Part shown: positions 1 through 5,002 of the stretch, in pieces
Position numbering within the stretch: position 1 is the first letter of the stretch
How the letters are laid out: each line of letters starts with the position of its first letter
Source: JAZUOT01 sp045604805
Lineage (GTDB): Bacteria; Bacillota; Clostridia; Oscillospirales; Acutalibacteraceae
Reading direction: 5' to 3'
Assembly (NCBI GenBank): GCA_045604805.1
Contig: JAZUOT010000008.1
Span: forward strand, 1-6,187
DNA length: 6,187 nt
Notes under the pieces: model-generated
What the model saw: only the letters and a program-made list of their open reading frames with translations
The model's database searches: none
What the model was told of the DNA's origin: nothing
Translations under genes and position numbers: made by a program

Positions 1-130
1 AAGGAAAAGTTAAGGAAATACAAAAAACGTGATTATAGACAGAAAGAGGAAATGCTTTTTGTGCAAAAGTCTATGTCGCGGGCGATGGAGAAGGCAGGGA
101 AGAAAAAACTGAAAAAATCTGAATTCAGTG
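1..130 (+). other. AT-rich, purine-rich leader; possible 3' end of an upstream gene, unproven
   Basis: Frame 1 is open from base 1 and would encode a very Lys-rich peptide, but it has no stop until 217-219, inside tRNA-Val. A real gene ending there would run through the tRNA promoter and most of the tRNA. The other two plus frames stop at 11-13 and 30-32. The stretch may therefore hold only the tail of a gene lying to the left, or be non-coding. I recognise no family in it. Confidence 0.25.
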
Positions 131-158
131 TTGACTTTCCCGGAAAATGTGGTATAAT
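131..158 (+). promoter_or_regulatory. Sigma-A type promoter for the tRNA pair
   Basis: The -35 box TTGACT lies at 131-136 and the -10 box TATAAT at 153-158, with a 16-bp spacer. The -10 box is preceded by TGTGG, a weak extended -10 context. Transcription would begin about 10 bases before the mature 5' end of tRNA-Val, as expected for a stable-RNA promoter. Confidence 0.85.
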
Positions 159-174
159 AACTTCTGTTCCGAAT

Positions 175-251
175 GGAGGCATAGCTCAGCTGGTTAGAGC
201 GCATGCTTCACACGCATGAGGTCACAGGTTCGAGTCCTGTTGTCTCCACCA
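175..251 (+). tRNA. tRNA-Val (anticodon CAC)
   Basis: The cloverleaf folds cleanly. The acceptor stem GGAGGCA pairs with TGTCTCC at 241-247 with one G-U. The anticodon stem CATGC/GCATG closes a seven-base loop TTCACAC with anticodon CAC, which reads GTG codons (Val). The T arm is ACAGG-TTCGAGT-CCTGT. The discriminator is A, and the CCA end (249-251) is encoded. Only three bases separate it from the next tRNA, so both are probably processed from one transcript. Confidence 0.97.
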
Positions 252-254
252 TAT

Positions 255-328
255 AGAGGATTTGTGTAACGGTAGCACACCGGACTCTGACTCCGTTTGC
301 GGGGGTTCGAATCCCTCATCCTCTGCCA
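255..328 (+). tRNA. tRNA-Gln (anticodon CTG)
   Basis: The acceptor AGAGGAT pairs with ATCCTCT at 318-324, the D stem is GTGT/GCAC, and the anticodon loop CTCTGAC gives anticodon CTG for CAG codons (Gln). The T arm carries the conserved TTCGAAT loop. The discriminator is G and CCA is encoded at 326-328. Its last 18 stem/loop bases before the discriminator (307-324) recur downstream at 4200-4217 exactly and at 5127-5144 with one mismatch, which matters for the origin of the island that follows. Confidence 0.96.
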
Positions 329-357
329 AAACGTGTGGTCTAAATGACTGCACACCG

Positions 358-393
358 AAAACCGCTAGAGTCTCTAGCGGTTTTCCTGTTTTT
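358..393 (+). terminator. Rho-independent terminator of the tRNA operon
   Basis: A perfect 12-bp stem (AAAACCGCTAGA at 358-369, TCTAGCGGTTTT at 373-384) closes a three-base loop GTC. It is followed by a T-rich tail TGTTTTT at 387-393. It sits 30 bases after the CCA of tRNA-Gln. Confidence 0.9.
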
Positions 394-657
394 ATACCCA
401 AAATTATCGCTCGATTTTCATGGATGCAAAACATCAACATGAGGGATTCGAACGACCGTAAAGCCGATTTGAGGGCTGTCATCACTGAGCATTTAGTGGT
501 GACAGCCCTCTTTTTTGTTTTAGAAGGAGTATGCCCCCAGCATGACAAAAGATATGCGAGAGATATAGATACAGTAGCAGTAAGCATCAACATGACATCG
601 ACAATAGTCAAAATATATAAAATCTTATGTTTTTTTGGATTATTATAGTGCATATTG
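394..657. other. Intergenic stretch between the tRNA operon and the RiPP operon
   Basis: I see no convincing gene here. The stretch contains an inverted copy of the tRNA-Gln T-arm sequence (GAGGGATTCGAAC, 441-453), the strong terminator at 471-521, and an AT-rich segment leading into the RiPP promoter. A Shine-Dalgarno-like AGAAGGAGT near 522-530 is followed only by a four-codon reading frame. A long minus-strand frame across this stretch and the tRNAs has no ribosome binding site and reads through both tRNAs and both terminators, so I do not call it. Confidence 0.6.
471..521 (+). terminator. Strong Rho-independent terminator isolating the RiPP operon
   Basis: A 16-bp stem with one G-T pair (GAGGGCTGTCATCACT at 471-486, AGTGGTGACAGCCCTC at 495-510) closes the eight-base loop GAGCATTT and is followed by TTTTTTGTTTT at 511-521. 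No obvious plus-strand gene ends just before it. It may be a relic of a lost gene or a backup block against tRNA read-through. Confidence 0.85.
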
Positions 658-686
658 TTGACAACCAGGCTGTGTTATGTTATAGT
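658..686 (+). promoter_or_regulatory. Promoter of the RiPP operon
   Basis: A perfect -35 box TTGACA (658-663), a 17-bp spacer and the -10 box TATAGT (681-686) form a near-consensus sigma-A promoter. Initiation around 693 leaves a leader of about 46 bases before the precursor start codon. This is the only strong promoter seen upstream of the three-gene operon. The flanking TTGT/ACAA symmetry at the -35 box could be a repressor site, but that is speculative. Confidence 0.85.
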
Positions 687-691
687 AATGA

Positions 692-719
692 TGCAGAAAT
701 CACTGCAAAAAAGTTTGCA
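692..719 (+). promoter_or_regulatory. Two overlapping short dyads in the operon leader
   Basis: TGCAG-N6-CTGCA (692-707) overlaps TGCAAA-N4-TTTGCA (704-719). Both lie between the predicted transcription start and the ribosome binding site at 724-732. The shared TGCA can pair with only one partner at a time, so in RNA they would be alternative small hairpins. In DNA they could be operator half-sites. The function is not established. Confidence 0.35.
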
Positions 720-738
720 TAGGAAGGAGGTGGAGAGT

Positions 739-852
739 ATGTTGATTAGTATCGTTAAGGCAATCAAGCAGTATTCCCGTAAAACTGTAGATCCCCAGAG
801 TTACCAGTGTCGAGGCAGTCTCCCGTATAACCATCATACTCCGATTAGTTGA
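739..852 (+). CDS. Candidate RiPP precursor peptide, 37 aa
   Basis: The ATG at 739 is chosen because an ideal Shine-Dalgarno AAGGAGGTG (724-732) ends six bases before it. The in-frame ATG at 655 lies upstream of the predicted transcription start, within the promoter region. The product starts MLISIVKAIKQYSRK, a basic amphipathic leader-like helix, and continues TVDPQSYQCRGSLPYNHHTPIS, a polar C-terminus with Tyr22, one Cys (Cys24), Tyr30, His32, His33 and two Pro. It has no Gly-Gly leader site and no known bacteriocin motif that I recognise. It stands directly upstream of a radical SAM maturase and an ABC exporter under a strong promoter, the usual place for a RiPP precursor. With a single Cys it is unlike ranthipeptides or multi-thioether sactipeptides. 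The modification site cannot be read from sequence. It could alternatively be an unmodified regulatory or leader peptide. Confidence 0.75.
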   Translation: MLISIVKAIKQYSRKTVDPQSYQCRGSLPYNHHTPIS

Positions 853-883
853 TTTTTACTGAATTGGTAGATGAACTGCGCGA

Positions 884-938
884 GGGGCAAAACTGTCTGT
901 TGTGTTAATCACGGACCGTTTTGCCCCTTTGTATTTTT
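884..938 (+). terminator. Attenuator-like terminator between precursor and maturase
   Basis: The outer stem GGGGCAAAAC (884-893) pairs with GTTTTGCCCC (918-927). After one mismatch the stem continues as GTCTGT/ACGGAC (895-900 and 911-916, one G-U) around a ten-base loop. The tail is TTTGTATTTTT (928-938). It lies 31 bases after the precursor stop and its tail ends 12 bases before the maturase start, with no new promoter visible. Partial termination here would set a high precursor-to-enzyme ratio, a common arrangement in bacteriocin-type operons. Confidence 0.85.
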
Positions 939-950
939 CGGGAGGGTTTT

Positions 951-2135
951 ATGTATATTGTTTCTAAAAAAGGAATTGATATCCACTGGTGGGGTAATTC
1001 GTTGTTGGTAATTGATCATTTAACTGATTTTTACACATTAGCTCCAGAGGAAACATTGCTGTTGAAATATTTCTCAGTTTCAAATGATATCGACAAAACA
1101 ATCGAGACAATGGCGAACGATCTTGAGATTGAAAAAAGCGATATTGCTATTTTTATTGAGATTTTTTTAGAAAACTTTTCTAGCTTTTTTCAGAAAGTTA
1201 GCAGTTCTAATGTCGAGAAAATAAATCTTACCGGTAAAGAAGGCTTGTTCTATCCTCTTGAGTTACATGTCTCACTTACAAATGCATGCTCCCATCATTG
1301 CATCCATTGTTACAAGTCTGCCCAAAGGAATGGCACATATATTGATATTACAGCATTAAAAAACTTTTTGGACAAAATGTGTGGCTATGTGCCGTATTTG
1401 ACCCTTTCCGGAGGCGAACCCACTCTGCACCCACATTTTGTCGAATTGCTAAAAGAATACAGAGATAAGTTTTATATATCCGTTTTGACATCGGGATATA
1501 ATATCGATGCTCTTATTCTTGATAGTCTAAAAGGAGCACAGCTGGGAGTAACCGTTTCAATATACAGTTATGACGCAATAAAACATGATGCCTTTACTGG
1601 TATAAAAGGATCGTTTCAAAGCATATTAGGTTTCCTCGTAGCTGCAATGGAAAGAAATATTCCCGTCAATGTGTCTACAATTCTTACAAATGATAATCGA
1701 GAAGATGTCCAGAGGTTAATTGCATATTTGGAGAAAACTGGCGTAAGAAGCATTTCTGTAGGCAGAATAGCTCCACTTGGACGAGCATCTAAAGGACAGC
1801 TTTACAGTACATCTCCTGATAGAAATAACTTTATAGCGCAAGTAACCGAATTAGCAAATAAGTATACTTCTGTAGAAATATGGCCAGAGGATACACAGAT
1901 TTCGCAAGAAAATGCAGGCGCATTTAGATGTCCCGCAGGAACTTTTATTTGGGCAATATGTGAAAATGGTGAAATCCAACCGTGTGCAGTTTGTCCGAAA
2001 CCGGAACTTAAAATAAGCGATATTGATTGCTTTGACGATGCAATTCTGTATGATCGAAGCGCCTATGAAAAAAGAATTTCAAAAATGCCATATATGCAAT
2101 TATCCAAAGATCATCCGTGCCCTTTTGCCGACTAA
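951..2135 (+). CDS. Radical SAM peptide maturase with N-terminal RRE-like region and Cys-rich C-terminus
   Basis: A 394-residue enzyme, started at ATG 951 because GGAGGG (941-946) sits just before it; the earlier in-frame ATG at 921 lies inside the terminator stem. Residues 1-95 resemble a PqqD-like RiPP recognition element, with strands, a helix pattern and a FYTLAPEE segment, and would bind the precursor leader. The radical SAM core begins at about residue 105. Cys113, Cys117 and Cys120 form the CX3CX2C [4Fe-4S] motif (ACSHHCIHC), and GGEP at 154-157 contacts SAM. The C-terminus carries Cys327, Cys337, Cys345, Cys348, Cys360 and Cys390, including CPAG and GEIQPC segments typical of SPASM/twitch domains that hold auxiliary clusters. 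The cysteine set is smaller than a canonical seven-Cys SPASM. It is a cytoplasmic enzyme expected to install a radical-based crosslink or similar change in the 739-852 peptide. The exact chemistry is unknown. Confidence 0.93.
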   Translation: MYIVSKKGIDIHWWGNSLLVIDHLTDFYTLAPEETLLLKYFSVSNDIDKTIETMANDLEIEKSDIAIFIEIFLENFSSFFQKVSSSNVEKINLTGKEGLFYPLELHVSLTNACSHHCIHCYKSAQRNGTYIDITALKNFLDKMCGYVPYLTLSGGEPTLHPHFVELLKEYRDKFYISVLTSGYNIDALILDSLKGAQLGVTVSIYSYDAIKHDAFTGIKGSFQSILGFLVAAMERNIPVNVSTILTNDNREDVQRLIAYLEKTGVRSISVGRIAPLGRASKGQLYSTSPDRNNFIAQVTELANKYTSVEIWPEDTQISQENAGAFRCPAGTFIWAICENGEIQPCAVCPKPELKISDIDCFDDAILYDRSAYEKRISKMPYMQLSKDHPCPFAD

Positions 2136-2171
2136 AGCAGAAACATGTGCCCATCAAGCGAGGAGGTAGTT

Positions 2172-3791
2172 ATGAAACTTTTGTGGAAACACATGCACAA
2201 TAATAGATATAGATTTGTACTAGCTCTCGGTATTGGTGTTATTTATACTTTCATTTGCGTTGTTGTACCCACAATCTCTGGAGAGTTGATCAACGGGTTT
2301 ATCGGTGGCCCATCCTATGGCGTGAGTATTTTGTTCATTTATCTCATATGCAGTGCGCTTCAAATTATTTTTTTCCTTCTTGACCAAAAAGCTTCGAAAT
2401 ACTTTGATGCACACCAAAAGCGCATTATGCGAAGAAATGTTTTTCGCACTATCTCCCGCAAAGATTACATAAAAAAAGAAAAAATAGCGTTTTATTCTTC
2501 TTTTATTAATAATGATATCCCTACCGCATCGAGTCAATTTTTCCTCGGAACAATTGATATAATCAAATGCGTTTCTCTCATTTGTTTTTCTGCTCTATCT
2601 TTAATTAATGTGCACTTTATTCTAGGCTTTATTGTCATTATTCTTAGTGTTAGCATAGTGTGTATTCCAAATCTGATTCGCAAAAAGAGTGGTGCAGCTA
2701 GAAAAGTATATTCGGAAAAGATGTCTGCCTATAATGCGCAGCTCCAGTCATACCTAGGTGGCATTAAAGTGATTGCTTCCTTTCGATATCATAACAGAGC
2801 TAATAGTTTAATTGAGCAACACAACAGCGAAGTCACTTCATCTGAGATTATATTGGGCAATCATCAGCGCTTTGTCCAAGGTGTGACAGCTTTTCTTCAA
2901 ACTTTAAAAACTGTATTAATTCTTGTGATTGGCGTTATCTTAATTGCAGAGAAGCAAATCAATATTGGTGACTTAGTAGTTATCCTTGAATTGGATTCTG
3001 TAATTGGTGCACCTATTGAGTTTCTTTCCTACATCATTCACGGCAGAAACGAGGCTATTCCTCTTGTTAAAGAATATTCCAATATCGTTGAGGATCAAGA
3101 GGATGGTTATGATAGCACCGCTACTATTGAAACGGTAGAAGTTCTCAGATTAAGAGATATAGAATACCATGTGGGCGAGGTAAAAATCCTTCAAGGAGTT
3201 TCATTTGAATTTGAAAAGCTAAAAAAATATATCATAACAGGACCCAGTGGCAGCGGTAAGTCCACATTGCTAAATGTTCTTTCCGGAATGGAGAAAGTAA
3301 CATCAGGTTCCATCTTTGTGAATACATCTAATGTTTATACATCCAATAAAGCGGCTTATCGAGAAAAAGTGTGTGTGGTATTTCAAGAACCATACCTTTT
3401 TGAAACTACATTAGAAGAAAATATTTTATTGGGTCGAGATATTCCCCGATGGAAATATCGCAGTGTGATTGAACGACTGAACTTGACATATCTATTGGAG
3501 AGATATGCTGATTGTACGATATCACCCGAGCTTGCCGACACACTTTCCGGTGGTGAAAAGCAACGTGTTTGCCTTGCGCGCGCCATGGTGGGACAGCCCG
3601 AATTCTATCTGTTAGATGAGGTCACTTCTGCATTGGATAAAGATACCGCAAGGGCAATTGAAACAGCTATCCTGTCTGAAAACGCAACGATTATCCATGT
3701 TTGCCACAAACCGACTCCAGAATTGTACGAACAGTATGACGTCCATTTGCAACTGTATCAAGGCAAACTTCAAGTAGTTTCTAGGCATTAA
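2172..3791 (+). CDS. ABC exporter half-transporter (membrane domain fused to ATPase)
   Basis: A 539-residue protein starting at ATG 2172, five bases after GAGGAGG (2160-2166), 36 bases downstream of the maturase stop and in the same operon. The membrane domain covers about residues 1-300, with hydrophobic segments near 15-37, 51-70, 130-165 (probably two spans) and 240-290. The ATPase follows: Walker A GPSGSGKST at 357-365, Q-loop Gln405, signature LSGGEKQR at 458-465, Walker B FYLLDE with Asp482 and Glu483, and H-loop His512. All catalytic residues are present, so it should be an active homodimeric exporter. There is no N-terminal C39 peptidase domain and the precursor has no Gly-Gly site, so leader removal must come from a protease not encoded here. 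The likely cargo is the modified peptide. It could also give self-immunity. Confidence 0.95.
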   Translation: MKLLWKHMHNNRYRFVLALGIGVIYTFICVVVPTISGELINGFIGGPSYGVSILFIYLICSALQIIFFLLDQKASKYFDAHQKRIMRRNVFRTISRKDYIKKEKIAFYSSFINNDIPTASSQFFLGTIDIIKCVSLICFSALSLINVHFILGFIVIILSVSIVCIPNLIRKKSGAARKVYSEKMSAYNAQLQSYLGGIKVIASFRYHNRANSLIEQHNSEVTSSEIILGNHQRFVQGVTAFLQTLKTVLILVIGVILIAEKQINIGDLVVILELDSVIGAPIEFLSYIIHGRNEAIPLVKEYSNIVEDQEDGYDSTATIETVEVLRLRDIEYHVGEVKILQGVSFEFEKLKKYIITGPSGSGKSTLLNVLSGMEKVTSGSIFVNTSNVYTSNKAAYREKVCVVFQEPYLFETTLEENILLGRDIPRWKYRSVIERLNLTYLLERYADCTISPELADTLSGGEKQRVCLARAMVGQPEFYLLDEVTSALDKDTARAIETAILSENATIIHVCHKPTPELYEQYDVHLQLYQGKLQVVSRH

Positions 3792-3907
3792 CTAATGGTA
3801 AGTAATGCTTTGTATATCAGGCATTTAACGGCAAAATCAGTTTTTGGAAAGGGTATGTACGATGCTATCGCCCAAAAACTAGGTTAATGTATAGGATAAG
3901 ATAGCAT

Positions 3908-3924
3908 ATACATTAAGTTCAATA
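3908..3924 (+). repeat. 17-bp direct repeat, left copy
   Basis: ATACATTAAGTTCAATA occurs here and again, without mismatch, at 4018-4034, 110 bases apart. Between the copies are TGGCTTTT and AAAAGCCA arms. A small non-autonomous element or a recombination scar would give this picture. No transposase is present. Confidence 0.75.
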
Positions 3925-4017
3925 GCAAAAATGGCTTTTTTTAAAAACAAAAGGCTGAAAACCATTACGGCTCTAAGCATTTTTTGCTTTACCCACCCCA
4001 AAAGCCAATCGTAGAAC

Positions 4018-4034
4018 ATACATTAAGTTCAATA
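4018..4034 (+). repeat. 17-bp direct repeat, right copy
   Basis: Exact second copy of the 3908-3924 repeat. It ends in AATA, overlapping the AATACTG at which the similarity between cassettes A and B begins (4031 in A, 4994 in B), so it marks the junction between the RiPP island and the cassette array. Confidence 0.75.
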
Positions 4035-4039
4035 CTGCC

Positions 4040-4078
4040 AAAAAGAAAACCACACCATTCGGTGTGGTTTTTCTTTTT
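4040..4078. terminator. Bidirectional terminator hairpin, cassette A left boundary
   Basis: AAAACCACACC (4046-4056) pairs with GGTGTGGTTTT (4061-4071) around the loop ATTC. Flanking A-runs and T-runs extend the stem and supply a U-tract on either strand. On the plus strand it is the first credible terminator for the RiPP operon. The ACCACACC/GGTGTGGT core recurs at the equivalent place in cassette B (5003-5040). Confidence 0.85.
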
Positions 4079-4086
4079 GTCGAGGT

Positions 4087-4217
4087 GAGGGATTCGAACC
4101 TATCGGAATGCAACATGCCGGTGGCATGTTGCTGTGACCAGTGCAAACACTGGTCGCTACATCTATTTATGATTCCTGTTAGGGAATCTTAAATGCAAAT
4201 CGAATCCCTCATCCTCT
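4087..4217. repeat. tRNA-Gln-like inverted repeat enclosing three hairpins (element A)
   Basis: GAGGGATTCGA (4087-4097) is the complement of TCGAATCCCTC (4200-4210). The right arm plus ATCCTCT is an exact 18-base copy of the tRNA-Gln 3' end. Inside are three independent perfect hairpins: GCAACATGCC/GGCATGTTGC (4110-4132), GACCAGTG/CACTGGTC (4136-4155) and GATTCC/GGAATC (4171-4188). The whole can fold as a closed multi-arm structure. It may be a tRNA-derived intergenic repeat or a structured RNA. No open frame explains it. Confidence 0.7.
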
Positions 4218-4613
4218 ACATCTTTACATACATTATTAGCTCAGTTATAACAATCCCCCAGTCACGCTAACCGCGTGACAGCCGCCTGCGGGGCGGCCCG
4301 GTCGCAGCTCTGGCTGTCCACCGGACAGCCATTCACTACCGCGACTGCGCTTCGCTTACCCTTTACACAAGGGGGCCTTATTCACATTCTCTATTCTCTA
4401 TTTCCGGAAGCAGTTCCAGGCGGAGCATATATTGCAGCAACTCTTTACTGAGATATTCCCTTGTTACAAACTAGTCTTCTTTGTCCGTTCCCGCAACATA
4501 ATTCTCACAGGCTTTTGCATCCGGCTTCTTTCGCTTTGGCCGTAAATACGCACAGTGGCCACAGCATACCTGAACTATCCTTTTCTTATCAAAAGTGTAA
4601 TGCTGTATGTAAT
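4200..4613. repeat. 414-bp near-identical direct duplication, copy A
   Basis: This block matches 5127-5540 at a constant offset of 927 bases without gaps, with roughly 17 substitutions by eye (about 96% identity). It spans the tRNA-Gln-like 3' segment, the GC-rich palindromic repeat, and the Cys-rich protein gene back to about its tenth codon. Similarity falls sharply beyond 4613, where the operator and HTH module begin. Confidence 0.92.
4251..4380. repeat. GC-rich palindromic intergenic repeat, copy A
   Basis: A strongly structured block in otherwise AT-rich DNA. The outer ends CCCCC (4255-4259) and GGGGG (4371-4375) can pair. Inside are GTCACGC/GCGTGAC (4261-4279), GCCGCC/GGCGGC (4281-4297) and GGCTGTCC/GGACAGCC (4312-4330), the last enclosed by GTCGC/GCGAC (4301-4305, 4341-4345). 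It directly follows the Cys-protein gene on the minus strand, so it would be its 3' untranslated region. Its form suggests a multicopy genomic repeat. Confidence 0.75.
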
Positions 4614-4644
4614 ATCGGCAATCCTTGCATTGCTTCTCGTCCAT
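4378..4644 (-). pseudogene. Small Cys-rich (zinc-ribbon-like) protein, copy A, cut by an amber codon
   Basis: The start is ATG at 4644-4642, after GGAGG with a six-base gap. The longer frame beginning at 4695 starts upstream of its own promoter, so I reject it. Translation stops at TAG (4473-4471) after 57 residues. The frame stays open for 30 more codons to TAA at 4380-4378 and there closely matches copy B, whose equivalent codon is TTG (Leu). One base change therefore truncated it. Residues Cys6, Cys9, Cys28 and Cys31 form a CX2C...CX2C zinc-ribbon-like pair, with Cys27 and Cys46 extra, followed by a basic RPKRKKP segment. The 57-residue product keeps all the cysteines and may still fold; only the C-terminal helix is lost. 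Function unknown; the divergent pairing with an HTH gene suggests a regulatory or phage-like accessory role. Confidence 0.8.
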
Positions 4645-4666
4645 AAGATACCTCCGTTCTTTTTTT

Positions 4667-4716
4667 ATTTTACTCAGCATTTGAGTATTTGTCAATACTC
4701 AAATGCTGAGTATGCT
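4667..4716. promoter_or_regulatory. Divergent promoters and double-dyad operator, cassette A
   Basis: On the minus strand, TTGACA (4695-4690), a 17-bp spacer and TAAAAT (4672-4667) make a near-consensus promoter for the Cys-protein gene. On the plus strand, TTGTCA (4689-4694), a 16-bp spacer and TATGCT (4711-4716) serve the HTH gene, so the two -35 boxes share the same bases. Two dyads ACTCA-N5-TGAGT (4672-4686 and 4697-4711) have centres 25 bp apart and are mirror images, together forming a perfect 19-bp inverted repeat (4671-4712). They cover both promoters and are the likely binding sites of the adjacent HTH protein. Confidence 0.85.
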
Positions 4717-4749
4717 AAAATGAGGTATCAATCATATTGGGAGGCAATA

Positions 4750-4974
4750 ATGGATTACAGGGAGCGGCTTCGTAATATCAGAGAAGATCGGGATTTAACA
4801 CAGGCTGAAATTGGAAAACTGTTAAACAAAAGCCAGCAAGGCTATAATCATATTGAGATCGGCCGTGCAGAGTTAAAAATCGACGATCTTGTTACATTGT
4901 GCCGTTTTTATGAGCTTTCGGCCGACTATGTAATTGGACTTATCAACAAGCCTGTATCTTTTAGAAGAAAATAA
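4750..4974 (+). CDS. XRE/Cro-type HTH regulator, cassette A
   Basis: A 74-residue protein from ATG 4750, five bases after GGGAGG (4739-4744). The in-frame ATG at 4555 lies inside the opposite gene and upstream of the promoter, so I reject it. The single domain is a Cro/CI-type helix-turn-helix: LRNIREDRDLTQAEIGKLL (residues 7-25) gives the first two helices, recognition helix at about 28-36 (SQQGYNHIE), then IDDLVTLCRFYELSADYVIGL, the usual tail of small XRE proteins. It ends FRRK, with no effector or toxin domain. It most likely represses its own promoter and that of the Cys-rich gene through the 25-bp-spaced dyads. It is only about 45% identical to the cassette B HTH, by eye and without gaps over 64 residues, in contrast with the near-identical partner genes. 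Confidence 0.93.
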   Translation: MDYRERLRNIREDRDLTQAEIGKLLNKSQQGYNHIEIGRAELKIDDLVTLCRFYELSADYVIGLINKPVSFRRK

Positions 4975-5002
4975 GTTTCTATATATTTGGTTTAATACTG
5001 TC

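Larger units (their letters stand above)
3792..4046. other. Intergenic AT-rich stretch after the RiPP operon
   Basis: No well-supported gene. Immediately after the exporter stop and in the same frame, an ATG at 3795 opens a 30-codon frame ending at 3885-3887 (MVSNALYIRH at the start, QKLG at the end), but it lacks a good ribosome binding site. The stretch holds an inverted repeat ATGCTATC/GATAGCAT around 3862-3906, a 17-bp direct repeat (3908-3924 and 4018-4034), and TGGCTTTT/AAAAGCCA arms lying between the two direct repeats. This could be a decayed mobile-element scar. No terminator with a U-tract appears until 4040-4078. Confidence 0.5.

Noticed and set aside
431..600. Short repeat CATCAACATGA at 430-440 and about 589-599
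   Set aside because: Only about 11 bases in AT-rich DNA with no further flanking similarity; compatible with chance.
262..648. 128-codon plus-strand frame across tRNA-Gln and the following intergenic DNA
   Set aside because: It starts inside tRNA-Gln, crosses two strong terminators and has no Shine-Dalgarno or recognisable domain.
222..653. 143-codon minus-strand frame ending in a sequence like EDEGFEPPQTESESG
   Set aside because: It runs antisense through both tRNAs and two terminators and has no ribosome binding site; peptides of this type are classic tRNA-antisense artefacts.
655..738. Extended N-terminus of the precursor peptide from the ATG at 655
   Set aside because: This ATG lies upstream of the -35 box at 658-663, so the sequence would not be in the transcript; the ideal ribosome binding site points to 739.
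4461..4646. Plus-strand frame opposite the Cys-rich gene A, and its equivalent at 5388-5591
   Set aside because: Both mirror the real minus-strand genes, which have promoters, ribosome binding sites and conserved cysteines.
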